NCBI GenBank assembly: GCA_937958475.1
Contig: CALFXR010000196.1
Location: 1 to 64,000, forward strand
Length of the DNA: 64,000 nt
From: an uncultured Mesorhizobium sp.
GTDB taxonomy: Bacteria > Pseudomonadota > Alphaproteobacteria > Rhizobiales > Rhizobiaceae
Direction of reading: 5' to 3'
The position numbers and the translations under genes are program-made. Positions 45,382 to 53,617 of this stretch are shown piece after piece. Each line of letters starts with the position of its first letter. The first letter of the stretch is position 1. Under the pieces are notes generated by a model. The model did not search any database and had not been told where the DNA came from. It worked only from the letters and a program-made list of their open reading frames with translations.

Positions 45382-45945
45382 GATGGCCTCGCCTGCGGAC
45401 TACGAGCGATGAAGCTTATCAGTGCGGCAGGCGGAGGGCGCAAGAGCGGATCGCCGCGTACACGGGCTCTCTGGTCCAAGGAACACCGTCGTGTGGCGCG
45501 CAACAGGTCAGTTCCTCCCCTGGCGAGCCGGCCCCGGCCTCCGGCTAAACATCGATACGGAATAGAAAACACCAATGCGGGGATCGTTTGCCGATCGGGC
45601 ACGGGGCCCTGCGGCACGGCGGTGTCGGCCCAATTGCGACATACTGTCCAAGCCGCCCGAATGTCGCCGTTCGCCGGTCTGGACCGGAGTTCCGGAACCA
45701 AGGTCGAATTCAACGCCCACTTCTGATCGGCCGATCCGGACCGGTTCGTCGGACTTCTCCGCATCGTGCTCGCCGCGGTCCCTCCGGAGCGGGGAACGGA
45801 ATGGATTTGCGCACGGAACAGCGATCGGGATTGCCGATCGCCGCACCGCTGCCGGGCGGACCGCCACATCATCCGGAGGCGGGCTCTTGACGGACGCTTC
45901 GTCCCGCTCTCTACAAGAGGCGGCGCATAAACGCGGAGCACGCCG
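45382..45945. other. Gene-free stretch
   Basis: This 564-bp region between the adaptor (minus) and a membrane protein (plus) holds no reading frame with credible composition or family motifs. Both promoters should lie here. I see no repeat or structured element of note. Confidence 0.5.
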
Positions 45946-46353
45946 ATGCTGGGCCACGTCCCCCTGCTGATCATCCCCTTCATCCTCTACAATCTCGGGC
46001 TGACCGGCCTTTTCGGCACCGGCGCCACCGACCCGTGGGCGAGCGAGATCCTCTCCGTCCCGATGATGTCGGGCGGCGTCTGGACGATGACGCTCGGCGA
46101 CCTCCTGATCGTCGTTGCCCTGGTGCTGCTGTTCGTCGAGGTGATCAAGTCGACCCGCACCTCGAACGCGTCGCTGGTCGACCATCTCCTGTCGACCTTC
46201 GTCTTCGTCGCCTTCCTGGTCGAGTTCCTGCTCGTCCAGGGCGCCTCGCATTCGGTGTTCTTCACGCTGATGGTGATCGCGCTCTTCGACGTGCTCGCGG
46301 GCTTCTCGGTATCGCTGCGGTCGGCCAGCCGCGACGTGAACTTCGGGCGGTAG
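45946..46353 (+). CDS. Membrane protein of unknown function
   Basis: Inner-membrane protein of 135 residues with about four transmembrane segments: LLIIPFILYNLGLTGLFG, LGDLLIVVALVLLFVEVI, LLSTFVFVAFLVEFLLVQ, and FFTLMVIALFDVLAGFSV. The C-terminus is short and charged (SASRDVNFGR). Similar four-helix proteins occur in rhizobia with unknown roles. Codon use is that of the surrounding genome, so it is not part of the transposon cassette downstream. Confidence 0.75.
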   Translation: MLGHVPLLIIPFILYNLGLTGLFGTGATDPWASEILSVPMMSGGVWTMTLGDLLIVVALVLLFVEVIKSTRTSNASLVDHLLSTFVFVAFLVEFLLVQGASHSVFFTLMVIALFDVLAGFSVSLRSASRDVNFGR

Positions 46354-46552
46354 ATCGACCGAAAGGTCGCGTCGCGCCGGCCGGGACTGCCGCCGGGCCG
46401 GCCGTTGTGCAGGCGCCCGCCCGGCAGCGCCGCCCGTCCGCGACCCGGGTGCGAAATCCGCCGATGTCGTGCGCCTGAAGAGGCCGTAGTCGACCGTCGA
46501 TGCGGCGCGGAGTCCCTTGGGGCAAGTGTTCCTCGTGCCGGCGGGGTTCGGA

Positions 46553-46560
46553 CAAAGAAG
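46553..46560. repeat. Target site duplication, left copy (CAAAGAAG)
   Basis: Eight bases identical to 47647-47654, directly outside the left terminal inverted repeat. Confidence 0.85.
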
Positions 46561-46585
46561 CGGCCTTATGTAGCAAAGGCACCAA
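46561..46585 (+). repeat. Left terminal inverted repeat of the cassette
   Basis: Twenty-five bases starting CGGCCTTATGTAGC; complementary to 47622-47646 with one mismatch (G/A at position 18). Confidence 0.9.
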
Positions 46586-46645
46586 GCCGCAAGGTGGAGA
46601 GATGACGACTCCACAACCGGTCCGTTTGGGGGCAAGGTGTTCGGC

Positions 46646-47305
46646 ATGGGGAAGGTTTTCGTATTTATTGCAGTTGAAATATTTTTGCTGGTCACGCCAA
46701 TGATGTGGCCGTCGATTCCTTTTGAAATTGGGCTAATTGCCTATGGCATAGCCGCCGTGTTCGCGATCATAGCGATCACTATGCAGCTTAGGGACCGTCT
46801 ATTGGGTGTATCCAAATATACGCAAGTACTGAGGGCCAATCTGCCAGAAATTTTGTACTCAAAAATACATAGAGATGGCCGATATTATGATCGTGCACGA
46901 ATTGAGATTGCGAACCCACCGGCGAATATTTTTATTGAAAACGTAATGGTTAAATTGATGTCAATATCAGCTGTTCGTGGAGAAAAGATAAATGTCAAAA
47001 AATACCTAAAATTCGATGAAGAAGAGCTAGATGCTGCGTCGATGGCGACTGGAGCTAACCGATATGTAGTGCTCTTTGAAAGTGAATGTCGTCAGAACAA
47101 GAGTGCGCCTAAAGTGGAGAAACCGATGCTACTTTTTGGCCCACTGCGTGGGCGCAGTCGATATGTCGAGATGCCGCCAGGGCGTTACGTCGCAACAATC
47201 AGAATTGAAGGAAGCGGTGTAAAACCAACGGATTGGCAATTTGAAGTGCAATTGAACCGGCATAACAGGCTACAGATGCGCCGGGCTCGGAAGTCACCAT
47301 CATAA
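46646..47305 (+). CDS. Cassette-borne membrane protein of unknown function
   Basis: Cargo protein of 219 residues. Two N-terminal transmembrane helices (VFVFIAVEIFLLVTPMMW, IGLIAYGIAAVFAIIAITMQ) precede a cytoplasmic, beta-rich domain of about 160 residues (ARIEIANPPANIFIENVMVK and RSRYVEMPPGRYVATIRIEG), which looks like an immunoglobulin-type sandwich. Codons with A or T in the third position are common (AAA, ATA, ATT), unlike every neighbour, so the gene is foreign. The ATG at 46646 has AAGG 8 bp upstream. No family is recognised. Its 3' end overlaps the DUF6471 gene by 6 bp. Confidence 0.75.
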   Translation: MGKVFVFIAVEIFLLVTPMMWPSIPFEIGLIAYGIAAVFAIIAITMQLRDRLLGVSKYTQVLRANLPEILYSKIHRDGRYYDRARIEIANPPANIFIENVMVKLMSISAVRGEKINVKKYLKFDEEELDAASMATGANRYVVLFESECRQNKSAPKVEKPMLLFGPLRGRSRYVEMPPGRYVATIRIEGSGVKPTDWQFEVQLNRHNRLQMRRARKSPS

Positions 47306-47578
47306 AGTTACGTGCGATGTTCCAACGGCGCTTAGACACTGCAACATGAAGGCGGCCGTAAACTTGCAACGCGACAGCTTGTTGCGGATGTTCGCCTCTT
47401 TCTCATCAACCCCTATCGCCGCAAGCCTGTCCACAAGCTGCGCATAGGTGACGCCTTTCCGCTTCAGTTCGGCTTTCAGGAGGTTCGCCGTTAGGGCTTC
47501 GTTGAACAGGTCGGCGCGCTTCTGGAGAAGCCCGTTGACGGTATGACTGTAGTCGGATGCTCTCGATATGGTTCCCAT
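47300..47578 (-). CDS. DUF6471-like small protein (helix-turn-helix-like)
   Basis: Ninety-two-residue cargo protein on the opposite strand. ANLLKAELKRKGVTYAQLVD then RLAAIGVDEKEANIRNKLSR and GKFT-like CKFTAAFMLQCLSAVG match the DUF6471 domain, which resembles a compact Xre-type helix-turn-helix. It converges on the membrane protein gene. It may regulate the cassette or act with the membrane protein; no evidence decides this. Confidence 0.8.
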   Translation of the reverse strand: MGTISRASDYSHTVNGLLQKRADLFNEALTANLLKAELKRKGVTYAQLVDRLAAIGVDEKEANIRNKLSRCKFTAAFMLQCLSAVGTSHVTL

Positions 47579-47621
47579 GCGCGAATTCTAGGGGAATCAG
47601 CGCTTTAGGTCGTGCGGAACG

Positions 47622-47646
47622 TTGGTGCTTTTGCTACATAAGGCCG
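47622..47646 (-). repeat. Right terminal inverted repeat of the cassette
   Basis: Inverted copy of the left end, ending TACATAAGGCCG. It ends 12 bp before the glycosyltransferase start codon. Confidence 0.9.
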
Positions 47647-47654
47647 CAAAGAAG
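47647..47654. repeat. Target site duplication, right copy (CAAAGAAG)
   Basis: Eight bases identical to 46553-46560. The copy also contains the AAAGAAG purine run that would serve as the ribosome-binding site of the downstream gene. Confidence 0.85.
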
Positions 47655-47658
47655 CTCG

Positions 47659-49242
47659 ATGATACCGCCCATCCTGCATCAGGCCTGGAAGACCGATCAG
47701 GTCCCGGAACGGTTCCAGCCCTGGATCGACAGCTGGAATCGCCACAATCCGGGCTGGACGCGGATGTTCTGGAACGACCGCGCCCTGGTGGAATTCGTCG
47801 GCGCGAACTATCCCGGGTTCGTGGACACGTTCTGCGGCTACAGGAGCGGCATCCTGCGCGCGGACGCCGGACGCTACCTGCTGCTCCACCATTTCGGCGG
47901 CGTATACGCCGATCTCGATTGCGAATGCGTCGCGCCGTTCGATCGGCTGATGCCGGAAGACCGGATCGTCTTCTGCAAGGAACCGGCGGAGCGTTCGGCA
48001 AACCGGGCGGAGCTTCGCGGATTGCCCTACCTGATCTTCAACGGGACGATCGCCAGCCCGCCGCGGCATCCTTTCTGGCTGCACCTGCTTTCCGCCCTGC
48101 CGGACCTCGCGGATGCGAAGGAGGCGATCGACGCCACCGGTGCGGGCGTCCTCGCCTCCGCCCAGTCGCGCTTCGCGGACCAGGCGTCGCTGGTCGTCCA
48201 TCCTTCACGGCTTTTTGCGTCCGAGGAGGGTGACGGCGGCGCGGCGGATCCGTCCGGCGACCGGGATGCCGGCGCGACGCTTTCCAGGCACCACCGGGCG
48301 GGAACCTCGCGCAAGGCCAGACCGGCCGAGACCCTGCGCGATGCACTGAAGCGACGGTTCCATCGGGCGAAGTACCTGCTCACCCGGGGGGAGCAGACGG
48401 ATGCGGACGCCGCGCGCGCCGCCATCGACCCGGCCGCGCTGGCCGCGAAGGCCCCCGGGAGGGGCGGGAACATCGCCGTGCTGGTGCCGGTGCGCGACGC
48501 CGCCGAGCACATCGCGCCGTTTCTCGCGGCGATGGCCCGGCTCGACTATCCCGCCGATCGCATCAAGCTCGTCTTCTGCGAAGGCGACAGCCGGGACGGC
48601 AGCTTCGATCTCCTGCGCCAGGCGACGGAGCCGTTGCGGGATCGCTATCGCGACATCGTGCTGCTGCAGAAGCCGCTCGGCACCGTGCTCGACAGGACGC
48701 GGCGGACCTGGCCGAAGCTGCAGCGGGAGCGCCGCTGCGGTCTGGCCAAGGTGCGCAACCACCTGATCCGCCACGGGCTGGACGACGGGGACGACTGGGC
48801 GCTGTGGATCGACATCGACGTCTGGAAATTCCCCGACGACATCGTGCAGATCCTGACGGCGACCGGCCACAGGATCGTGACGCCCAATTGCGTCAGGCGG
48901 TCGGGGGGAGCCAGCTTCGACATGAACAGCTTCATCACCACCCGTCCGGAGCGGGACCATCGCTACTACCGGTCGGTCGTCGGCGGGCTCTATCAACCAC
49001 CCGCCGATTTCGCCGGTCGCCTGCATCTTTCGGACGTGCGGCACCTCGATCAGGTCGAACTCGACGGCGTCGGAGGCACGATGCTGCTGGTCGACGCGGC
49101 GCTGCATCGCGGCGGGCTGGCGTTTCCGGAGAAGCCCTACCGCGACCTGGTCGAGACCGAGGGATTCGGCGCTCTCGCCAGGGACGTCGGCATCGCGGCC
49201 GTCGGGCTGCCGCGCGTCGAGATCTTTCACGTGCCCTGGTGA
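47659..49242 (+). CDS. Two-domain glycosyltransferase (GT32-like plus Anp1/GT62-like)
   Basis: Protein of 527 residues with two catalytic-looking halves. Residues 1-185 resemble the GT32 sugar-binding DXD family: IPPILHQAWKTDQVPERFQP, GILRADAGRYLLLHHFGGVY and the metal site ADLDCE with Asp85 and Asp87. After a disordered linker, residues 270-527 resemble Anp1/GT62 or GT2-like enzymes: NIAVLVPVRDAAEHIAPFLA, LVFCEGDSRDGSFDLLRQ and WALWIDIDVWKFPDDIVQIL with Asp385/Asp387. It likely builds a cell-surface glycan. The cassette inserted just upstream has separated it from its original promoter. Confidence 0.85.
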   Translation: MIPPILHQAWKTDQVPERFQPWIDSWNRHNPGWTRMFWNDRALVEFVGANYPGFVDTFCGYRSGILRADAGRYLLLHHFGGVYADLDCECVAPFDRLMPEDRIVFCKEPAERSANRAELRGLPYLIFNGTIASPPRHPFWLHLLSALPDLADAKEAIDATGAGVLASAQSRFADQASLVVHPSRLFASEEGDGGAADPSGDRDAGATLSRHHRAGTSRKARPAETLRDALKRRFHRAKYLLTRGEQTDADAARAAIDPAALAAKAPGRGGNIAVLVPVRDAAEHIAPFLAAMARLDYPADRIKLVFCEGDSRDGSFDLLRQATEPLRDRYRDIVLLQKPLGTVLDRTRRTWPKLQRERRCGLAKVRNHLIRHGLDDGDDWALWIDIDVWKFPDDIVQILTATGHRIVTPNCVRRSGGASFDMNSFITTRPERDHRYYRSVVGGLYQPPADFAGRLHLSDVRHLDQVELDGVGGTMLLVDAALHRGGLAFPEKPYRDLVETEGFGALARDVGIAAVGLPRVEIFHVPW

Positions 49243-49264
49243 GCGGTCCGAAACGCCCGGGCGT

Positions 49265-49696
49265 TCAGCCGGCGTCGGCGGCGAGGCCGGCCGCCTCGAT
49301 GCCGGCGACGGCGCAGATCTCGTCATTGTCCGACGTGTCGCCCGAGACGCCGACCGCGCCGAGAATCTCGCCGTCGGCATCGCGGACGAGGACGCCGCCC
49401 GGCACCGGCACGATGCGGCCGCCGGAAACGCCGGAAAGCCCGGTGAAGAAGTGCGGCCGTTCCGTCGCCGCCTTGCCCAGCGCGCGCGAGCCCATGCCGG
49501 TGGCGAGCGCGCCGAACGCCTTGCCGGCGGCGACCTCGTGGCGCATGAAGGAGGCGCCGTCCTGGCGCTGGAAGGCGAGCAGGTGGCCGCCCGCATCGAG
49601 CACGGCGACGCCGAGCGGCTTCAGCTTCAGCTCCGCCGCCCTGGCGAAGGCGGTCTCGATGATGCGATTGGCGATTGCGAGCGTCAGACGCGTCAC
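49265..49696 (-). CDS. GlcG/HbpS family heme-binding-type protein (DUF336)
   Basis: Small protein of 143 residues, LTLAIANRIIETAFARAAEL then PLGVAVLDAGGHLLAFQRQD and RIVPVPGGVLVRDADGEILG AVGVSG in the family pattern. The HbpS/GlcG (DUF336) fold binds heme in some members; its role elsewhere is unclear. I chose the GTG at 49696, as GGGAGG lies 7 bp upstream; an ATG at 49711 overlaps that site. It is convergent with the glycosyltransferase and divergent from the gamma-glutamyltransferase. Confidence 0.87.
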   Translation of the reverse strand: MTRLTLAIANRIIETAFARAAELKLKPLGVAVLDAGGHLLAFQRQDGASFMRHEVAAGKAFGALATGMGSRALGKAATERPHFFTGLSGVSGGRIVPVPGGVLVRDADGEILGAVGVSGDTSDNDEICAVAGIEAAGLAADAG

Positions 49697-49828
49697 GGCG
49701 TGGCCTCCCATTTTACAGCGGACCTGCCTCTAGCCGACAATGACGGGAATTGATACCGCCCGTAGCCCGGGGTTCCGCATTCGCGTGGCGGGGGGCCCGT
49801 GCGGTGACCGGGGACATCGGGAGGTGAC

Positions 49829-51418
49829 ATGCCGAGACGTTTCGACCGCCCGGGCCGCTCGCCCGTCATCGCCGAGAACGGCATGGCCGCCACCTCGCAT
49901 CCGCTGGCGACGGCGACCGCGCTCGGCGTGCTCAGGGAAGGCGGCAACGCCGTCGACGCGGCGATCGCGGCTTCGGCGACGCTGGTCGTGGTCGAGCCGC
50001 ACATGACCGGGATCGGCGGCGACTGCTTCGCCATCGTCGCCGAACCGGACGGGTCGATCCACGGCCTCAACGGCTCGGGCCGCGCGCCGCGCACGGCCGA
50101 GGCCGGGCGCTACCGCGCGCTGGGCCACGACATCGTGCCGGAATTCGGCCCGCTGTCGATCACCGTGCCCGGCGCGATCAAGGCCTGGGAGACGCTGCTC
50201 GGCCGCTTCGGCACGCTCGGCTTCGACCGGCTGTTCGGCGATGCGATCCGCTATGCCGAGGACGGCTTCGCCGTCCACGACCGCGTCGCCAGCGACTGGG
50301 CGCGGGTGGCGCCGCGGCTTTCGGCGGACGCGGGCGCGAAGAAGCACTTCCTCGTCGCCGGCGCCGCGCCGCGCGCCGGATCGCGTTTCCGCGCGCCGGC
50401 GCTTGCCGCGACGCTGCGCGCCATCGCCGGCGGCGGCGCCAGGGCCTTCTACGAGGGCGCCATCGCCGCCGAGATGGCGGCGACGGTGGGCGCACTCGGC
50501 GGTTTCCTCGGCGAGGACGATCTCGCCGCGGTGACGGCCGACTGGGTGGAGCCGATCGCGGTGAACTATCGCGGCCACGACGTGCACGAGATCCCGCCGA
50601 ACGGGCAGGGGATCACGGCGCTGATCCTCCTCAACCTGCTCGACCGGCTGGGTGCGTCGAAACTCGCGCCGGACAGCGCCGAACGCTGGCATCTCGAGAT
50701 CGAGGCCGGGCGCCTCGCCTTCTCGGTGCGCGACCATCTCGTCGCCGACCCGGCGGCGATGACCGTGACGCCGCGGGAACTGCTGTCGGCGGGTTTTGCC
50801 GAAAGGCTGGCGACGCGCTTCGATCCGGCGCGGCGCAATCCCGACGTGCGGCTGCCTCCGATGCCGCGCGCCGACACGGTCTATCTCACCGTCGTCGACC
50901 GCGAGCGGCGCGCCGTCTCGTTCATCAACTCGGTCTACGACAGCTTCGGCTCGGGCGTGGTCACGCCGCATTCGGCGGTCGCGCTGCAGAATCGCGGCGC
51001 CTGCTTCTCGCTGGTCGAGGGCCATCCCAACGAACTGGGTCCGCGCAAACGGCCGATGCACACGATCATCCCGGCGATGACGACGCGAGACGGCGCCGCG
51101 GCGATCGCGTTTGGCGTGATGGGCGGCGACTACCAGCCGATGGGGCACGCGCACGTGCTGTCGAACATGCTCGACCACGGCATGGACCCGCAGGCGGCGA
51201 TCGACCACCCGCGCCTGTTCTGGGGCGAGGACGGCGTGCTCGAGGCGGAGTCGGGCATCGACGCCGGGGTGCGCGGCGCGCTGGTCGAGAAGGGCCATGC
51301 CGTGCGCGACGCCGAACGGCCGCACGGCGGCGGCCAGGCGATCGTCATCGACCGCGAGAACGGCTTCCTCGTCGCCGGCTCCGACCCGCGCAAGGACGGG
51401 CTGGCGCTGGGCTGGTAG
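49829..51418 (+). CDS. Gamma-glutamyltransferase family protein
   Basis: N-terminal nucleophile hydrolase of 529 residues that would cleave gamma-glutamyl or acyl amides. SHPLATATALGVLREGGNAV, GIGGDCFAIVAEPDGSIHGL and LSITVPGAIKAWETL match the large subunit. The autoprocessing threonine is Thr350 in the segment MPRADTVYLTVVDRERRAVS. The C-terminal small subunit has GVMGGDYQPMGHAHVLSNML. There is no obvious signal peptide, so unlike classical periplasmic GGT this one may be cytoplasmic, as in the YwrD-like subgroup. Confidence 0.9.
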   Translation: MPRRFDRPGRSPVIAENGMAATSHPLATATALGVLREGGNAVDAAIAASATLVVVEPHMTGIGGDCFAIVAEPDGSIHGLNGSGRAPRTAEAGRYRALGHDIVPEFGPLSITVPGAIKAWETLLGRFGTLGFDRLFGDAIRYAEDGFAVHDRVASDWARVAPRLSADAGAKKHFLVAGAAPRAGSRFRAPALAATLRAIAGGGARAFYEGAIAAEMAATVGALGGFLGEDDLAAVTADWVEPIAVNYRGHDVHEIPPNGQGITALILLNLLDRLGASKLAPDSAERWHLEIEAGRLAFSVRDHLVADPAAMTVTPRELLSAGFAERLATRFDPARRNPDVRLPPMPRADTVYLTVVDRERRAVSFINSVYDSFGSGVVTPHSAVALQNRGACFSLVEGHPNELGPRKRPMHTIIPAMTTRDGAAAIAFGVMGGDYQPMGHAHVLSNMLDHGMDPQAAIDHPRLFWGEDGVLEAESGIDAGVRGALVEKGHAVRDAERPHGGGQAIVIDRENGFLVAGSDPRKDGLALGW

Positions 51419-51510
51419 AAGGGGCCGGCGCCGGGTCGACCGTCAGCGCCGCCGAAGCGCGGCACCGCGGCGCGTCTCTGCCCCGCTCCGGGCCGAGAGA
51501 ACGGCCGCCG

Positions 51511-52119
51511 TCAGCCCATCGAGTCGATCTTCCGCTGCATCGCGGCGATCTGGTCCTTCAGTTCCTGGAGTTCCGCCGACTTGGGCGACGGCTCCTTCGC
51601 GGGCGTGTCCTTCGCCGCTGGCTCGGCGGCGGTGCCCGCGGGCGGGAAGGGCGAGAACATGCGCATGGCGTTCTGGAACATCTCCATGTTGCGCCGCGTC
51701 TGTTCCTCCAGCGCCTTCATCGGCGCGGCCATCTTCATCACGTCGATCGGCGCCTTGCCGAACGTCGTCTTCATCTGCTCGCGCAGCCGCTCCTGCTCCT
51801 TCGAGAAGGCGAGCATCGACTGCTCGAGGAAGCTCGGCACGATCATCTGCATCTGGTCGCCGTAGAAGGCGATCAGCTGGCGCAGGAACGGGATGGGCAG
51901 CATGTTCTGCCCTTCCTTGTTCTCCAGCTCGAAGATGATCTGGGTGAGCACGGGGTGGGTAATGTCGTCGCCGGACTTGGCGTCCTGAACGGTGAATTCT
52001 TCCCCCTTCTTCACCATCTCGGCCAGGTCTTCGAGGGTCACGTAGGTGCTGGTGCCGGTGTTGTAGAGACGCCGATTGGCGTATTTCTTGATGGTCACCG
52101 GTTCGTTCTTAGCGGGCAT
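51511..52119 (-). CDS. phaR: Polyhydroxyalkanoate synthesis repressor PhaR
   Basis: DNA-binding regulator of PHB metabolism, 202 residues. The N-terminal PHB/PHA accumulation domain is KKYANRRLYNTGTSTYVTLE and DLAEMVKKGEEF. The central region MLPIPFLRQLIAFYGDQMQM followed by FLEQSMLAF is typical. PhaR senses PHB and represses phasin and related genes. GGGAGG lies 7 bp upstream of the ATG. It is divergent from phaA-phaB across a TGC-rich intergenic region. Confidence 0.95.
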   Translation of the reverse strand: MPAKNEPVTIKKYANRRLYNTGTSTYVTLEDLAEMVKKGEEFTVQDAKSGDDITHPVLTQIIFELENKEGQNMLPIPFLRQLIAFYGDQMQMIVPSFLEQSMLAFSKEQERLREQMKTTFGKAPIDVMKMAAPMKALEEQTRRNMEMFQNAMRMFSPFPPAGTAAEPAAKDTPAKEPSPKSAELQELKDQIAAMQRKIDSMG

Positions 52120-52419
52120 TCACATCCTCCCGGAAGTCCGCCGTGCCGGTTGCCGGACAGCGGCATGCGTTGCGCCTCAAAGAGGATATGCGCAAAAGTA
52201 CCGTAAATCCAAGCGGTTTGTGCAGTGCGGAAGCCGGCGCGCGCAGGCGCGGCGGAAAAAATGCTGCGCAGCAAAGGTGCAGCATGACCGAAGCCTGTGC
52301 AGCGCCTGCCCGCGGGGCGTGCGCCTACGACTTGTTTCCGGTTTGACTTGGGTCATGGAAAGGGCAAGAAACGGCGCTATTCACGCTGCAACCAGCGCCC
52401 CTTTGAACGGAGAACGAGC
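52120..52419. other. phaR-phaA intergenic region
   Basis: Three hundred base pairs with the divergent promoters of phaR and phaA. It contains TGC-rich palindromes (see 52221-52284) and no gene. Confidence 0.6.
52221..52284. promoter_or_regulatory. Candidate PhaR operator (TGC-rich palindromes)
   Basis: TGCAGTGC at 52221-52228, the perfect palindrome TGCTGCGCAGCA at 52262-52273 and TGCAGCA at 52278-52284. PhaR proteins bind TGC-rich sequences, so autoregulation of phaR and control of phaAB are plausible. The binding itself is inferred. Confidence 0.45.
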
Positions 52420-53607
52420 ATGTCCGCTTCCAACGCAATCGTGGTCGCCAGCGCCGCCCGCACGGCGGTCGGCTCCTTCAACGGCTCCTTCGCCTCCACT
52501 CCGGCGCACGAACTCGGCGCCGTCGTCATCCGCGAACTGCTCGCCCGCGCCGGCGTCGACGGAAAGGAAGTCGACGAGGTGATCCTCGGCCAGGTGCTTA
52601 CCGCAGGCGCCGGCCAGAACCCGGCCCGCCAGGCCTCGATCGCGGCCGGCCTGCCGATCGAGACCACCGCCTGGGGCCTCAACCAGGTGTGCGGCTCCGG
52701 CCTGCGCGCGGTCGCCCTCGGCATGCAGCAGATCGCCTCCGGCGACGCCAGGGTGATCGTCGCCGGCGGCCAGGAATCGATGTCGCTGTCGCCGCACGCG
52801 CAGCACCTGCGGGCCGGGGTGAAGATGGGCGACTTCAAGCTGATCGACACCATGATCAAGGACGGCCTGTGGGACGCCTTCAACGGCTACCACATGGGCA
52901 ACACGGCCGAGAACGTCGCGCGCCAGTTCCAGATCACCCGCGAGACCCAGGACGAGTTCGCGCTCGCCTCGCAGAACAAGGCCGAGGCCGCGCAGAAGGC
53001 AGGCAGGTTCAAGGACGAGATCGTCGCCGTCACCATCAAGGGAAGGAAGGGCGACACGATCGTCGATCAGGACGAGTACATCCGTCTCGGCGCGACGCTC
53101 GACGCCATGCAGAAGCTGAAGCCCGCCTTCGACAAGGACGGCACGGTGACCGCGGCGAACGCTTCGGGCATCAACGACGGCGCGGCGGGCGCGCTGCTGA
53201 TGACGGAGGCGGAAGCCGTGCGTCGCGGCATCACGCCGCTCGCGCGCATCGCCTCCTGGGCGACCGCCGGCGTCGACCCGTCGATCATGGGCACCGGCCC
53301 GATCCCGGCCTCGAAGAAGGCGCTGGAGAAGGCCGGCTGGTCGGTCGGCGACCTCGACCTGGTCGAGGCGAACGAGGCCTTCGCCGCGCAGGCCTGCGCG
53401 GTGAACAAGGGCCTCGGCTGGGATCCGGCGATCGTCAACGTCAACGGCGGCGCCATCGCCATCGGCCACCCGATCGGCGCGTCGGGCGCGCGCATCTTCA
53501 ACACGCTGGTCTTCGAGATGAAGCGCCGCGGCGCCAAGAAGGGCCTCGCCACGCTGTGCATCGGCGGCGGCATGGGCGTCGCGATGTGCGTCGAGGCGAT
53601 GGGATGA
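52420..53607 (+). CDS. phaA: Acetyl-CoA acetyltransferase (beta-ketothiolase)
   Basis: Condenses two acetyl-CoA to acetoacetyl-CoA, first step of PHB synthesis; 395 residues. The acyl-enzyme cysteine is in LNQVCGSGLRAVALGMQQIA. NGGAIAIGHPIGASGARI carries the catalytic histidine and CIGGGMGVAM the second cysteine. The ATG at 52420 follows GGAGAA. It is followed by phaB on the same strand after an unusual inverted repeat. Confidence 0.96.
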   Translation: MSASNAIVVASAARTAVGSFNGSFASTPAHELGAVVIRELLARAGVDGKEVDEVILGQVLTAGAGQNPARQASIAAGLPIETTAWGLNQVCGSGLRAVALGMQQIASGDARVIVAGGQESMSLSPHAQHLRAGVKMGDFKLIDTMIKDGLWDAFNGYHMGNTAENVARQFQITRETQDEFALASQNKAEAAQKAGRFKDEIVAVTIKGRKGDTIVDQDEYIRLGATLDAMQKLKPAFDKDGTVTAANASGINDGAAGALLMTEAEAVRRGITPLARIASWATAGVDPSIMGTGPIPASKKALEKAGWSVGDLDLVEANEAFAAQACAVNKGLGWDPAIVNVNGGAIAIGHPIGASGARIFNTLVFEMKRRGAKKGLATLCIGGGMGVAMCVEAMG

Positions 53608-53617
53608 GTCAGTCGCG

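Larger units (their letters stand above)
46561..47646. mobile_element. Non-autonomous transposon-like cassette (1,086 bp, no transposase)
   Basis: The ends are 25-bp inverted repeats (46561-46585 and 47622-47646, 24 of 25 positions complementary; core TTATGTAGCAAA). They are flanked by an 8-bp direct repeat CAAAGAAG, a textbook target duplication. Inside are two converging AT-rich genes, a membrane protein and a DUF6471 protein, and no transposase. It must therefore be mobilised in trans, as for mobile insertion cassettes. An 8-bp duplication occurs in several IS families (IS1595, IS256, ISL3, IS66 among them); I cannot assign one. It inserted 12 bp upstream of a glycosyltransferase ATG. Confidence 0.85.

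Noticed and set aside
45382..45983. A 205-codon frame on the minus strand
   Set aside because: Arg/Ser-rich product without domain features, no ribosome-binding site, and it overlaps the membrane protein gene; typical of a chance frame.
46561..47646. A complete insertion sequence
   Set aside because: Neither cargo protein has a DDE, HUH or recombinase motif, so the element is non-autonomous.
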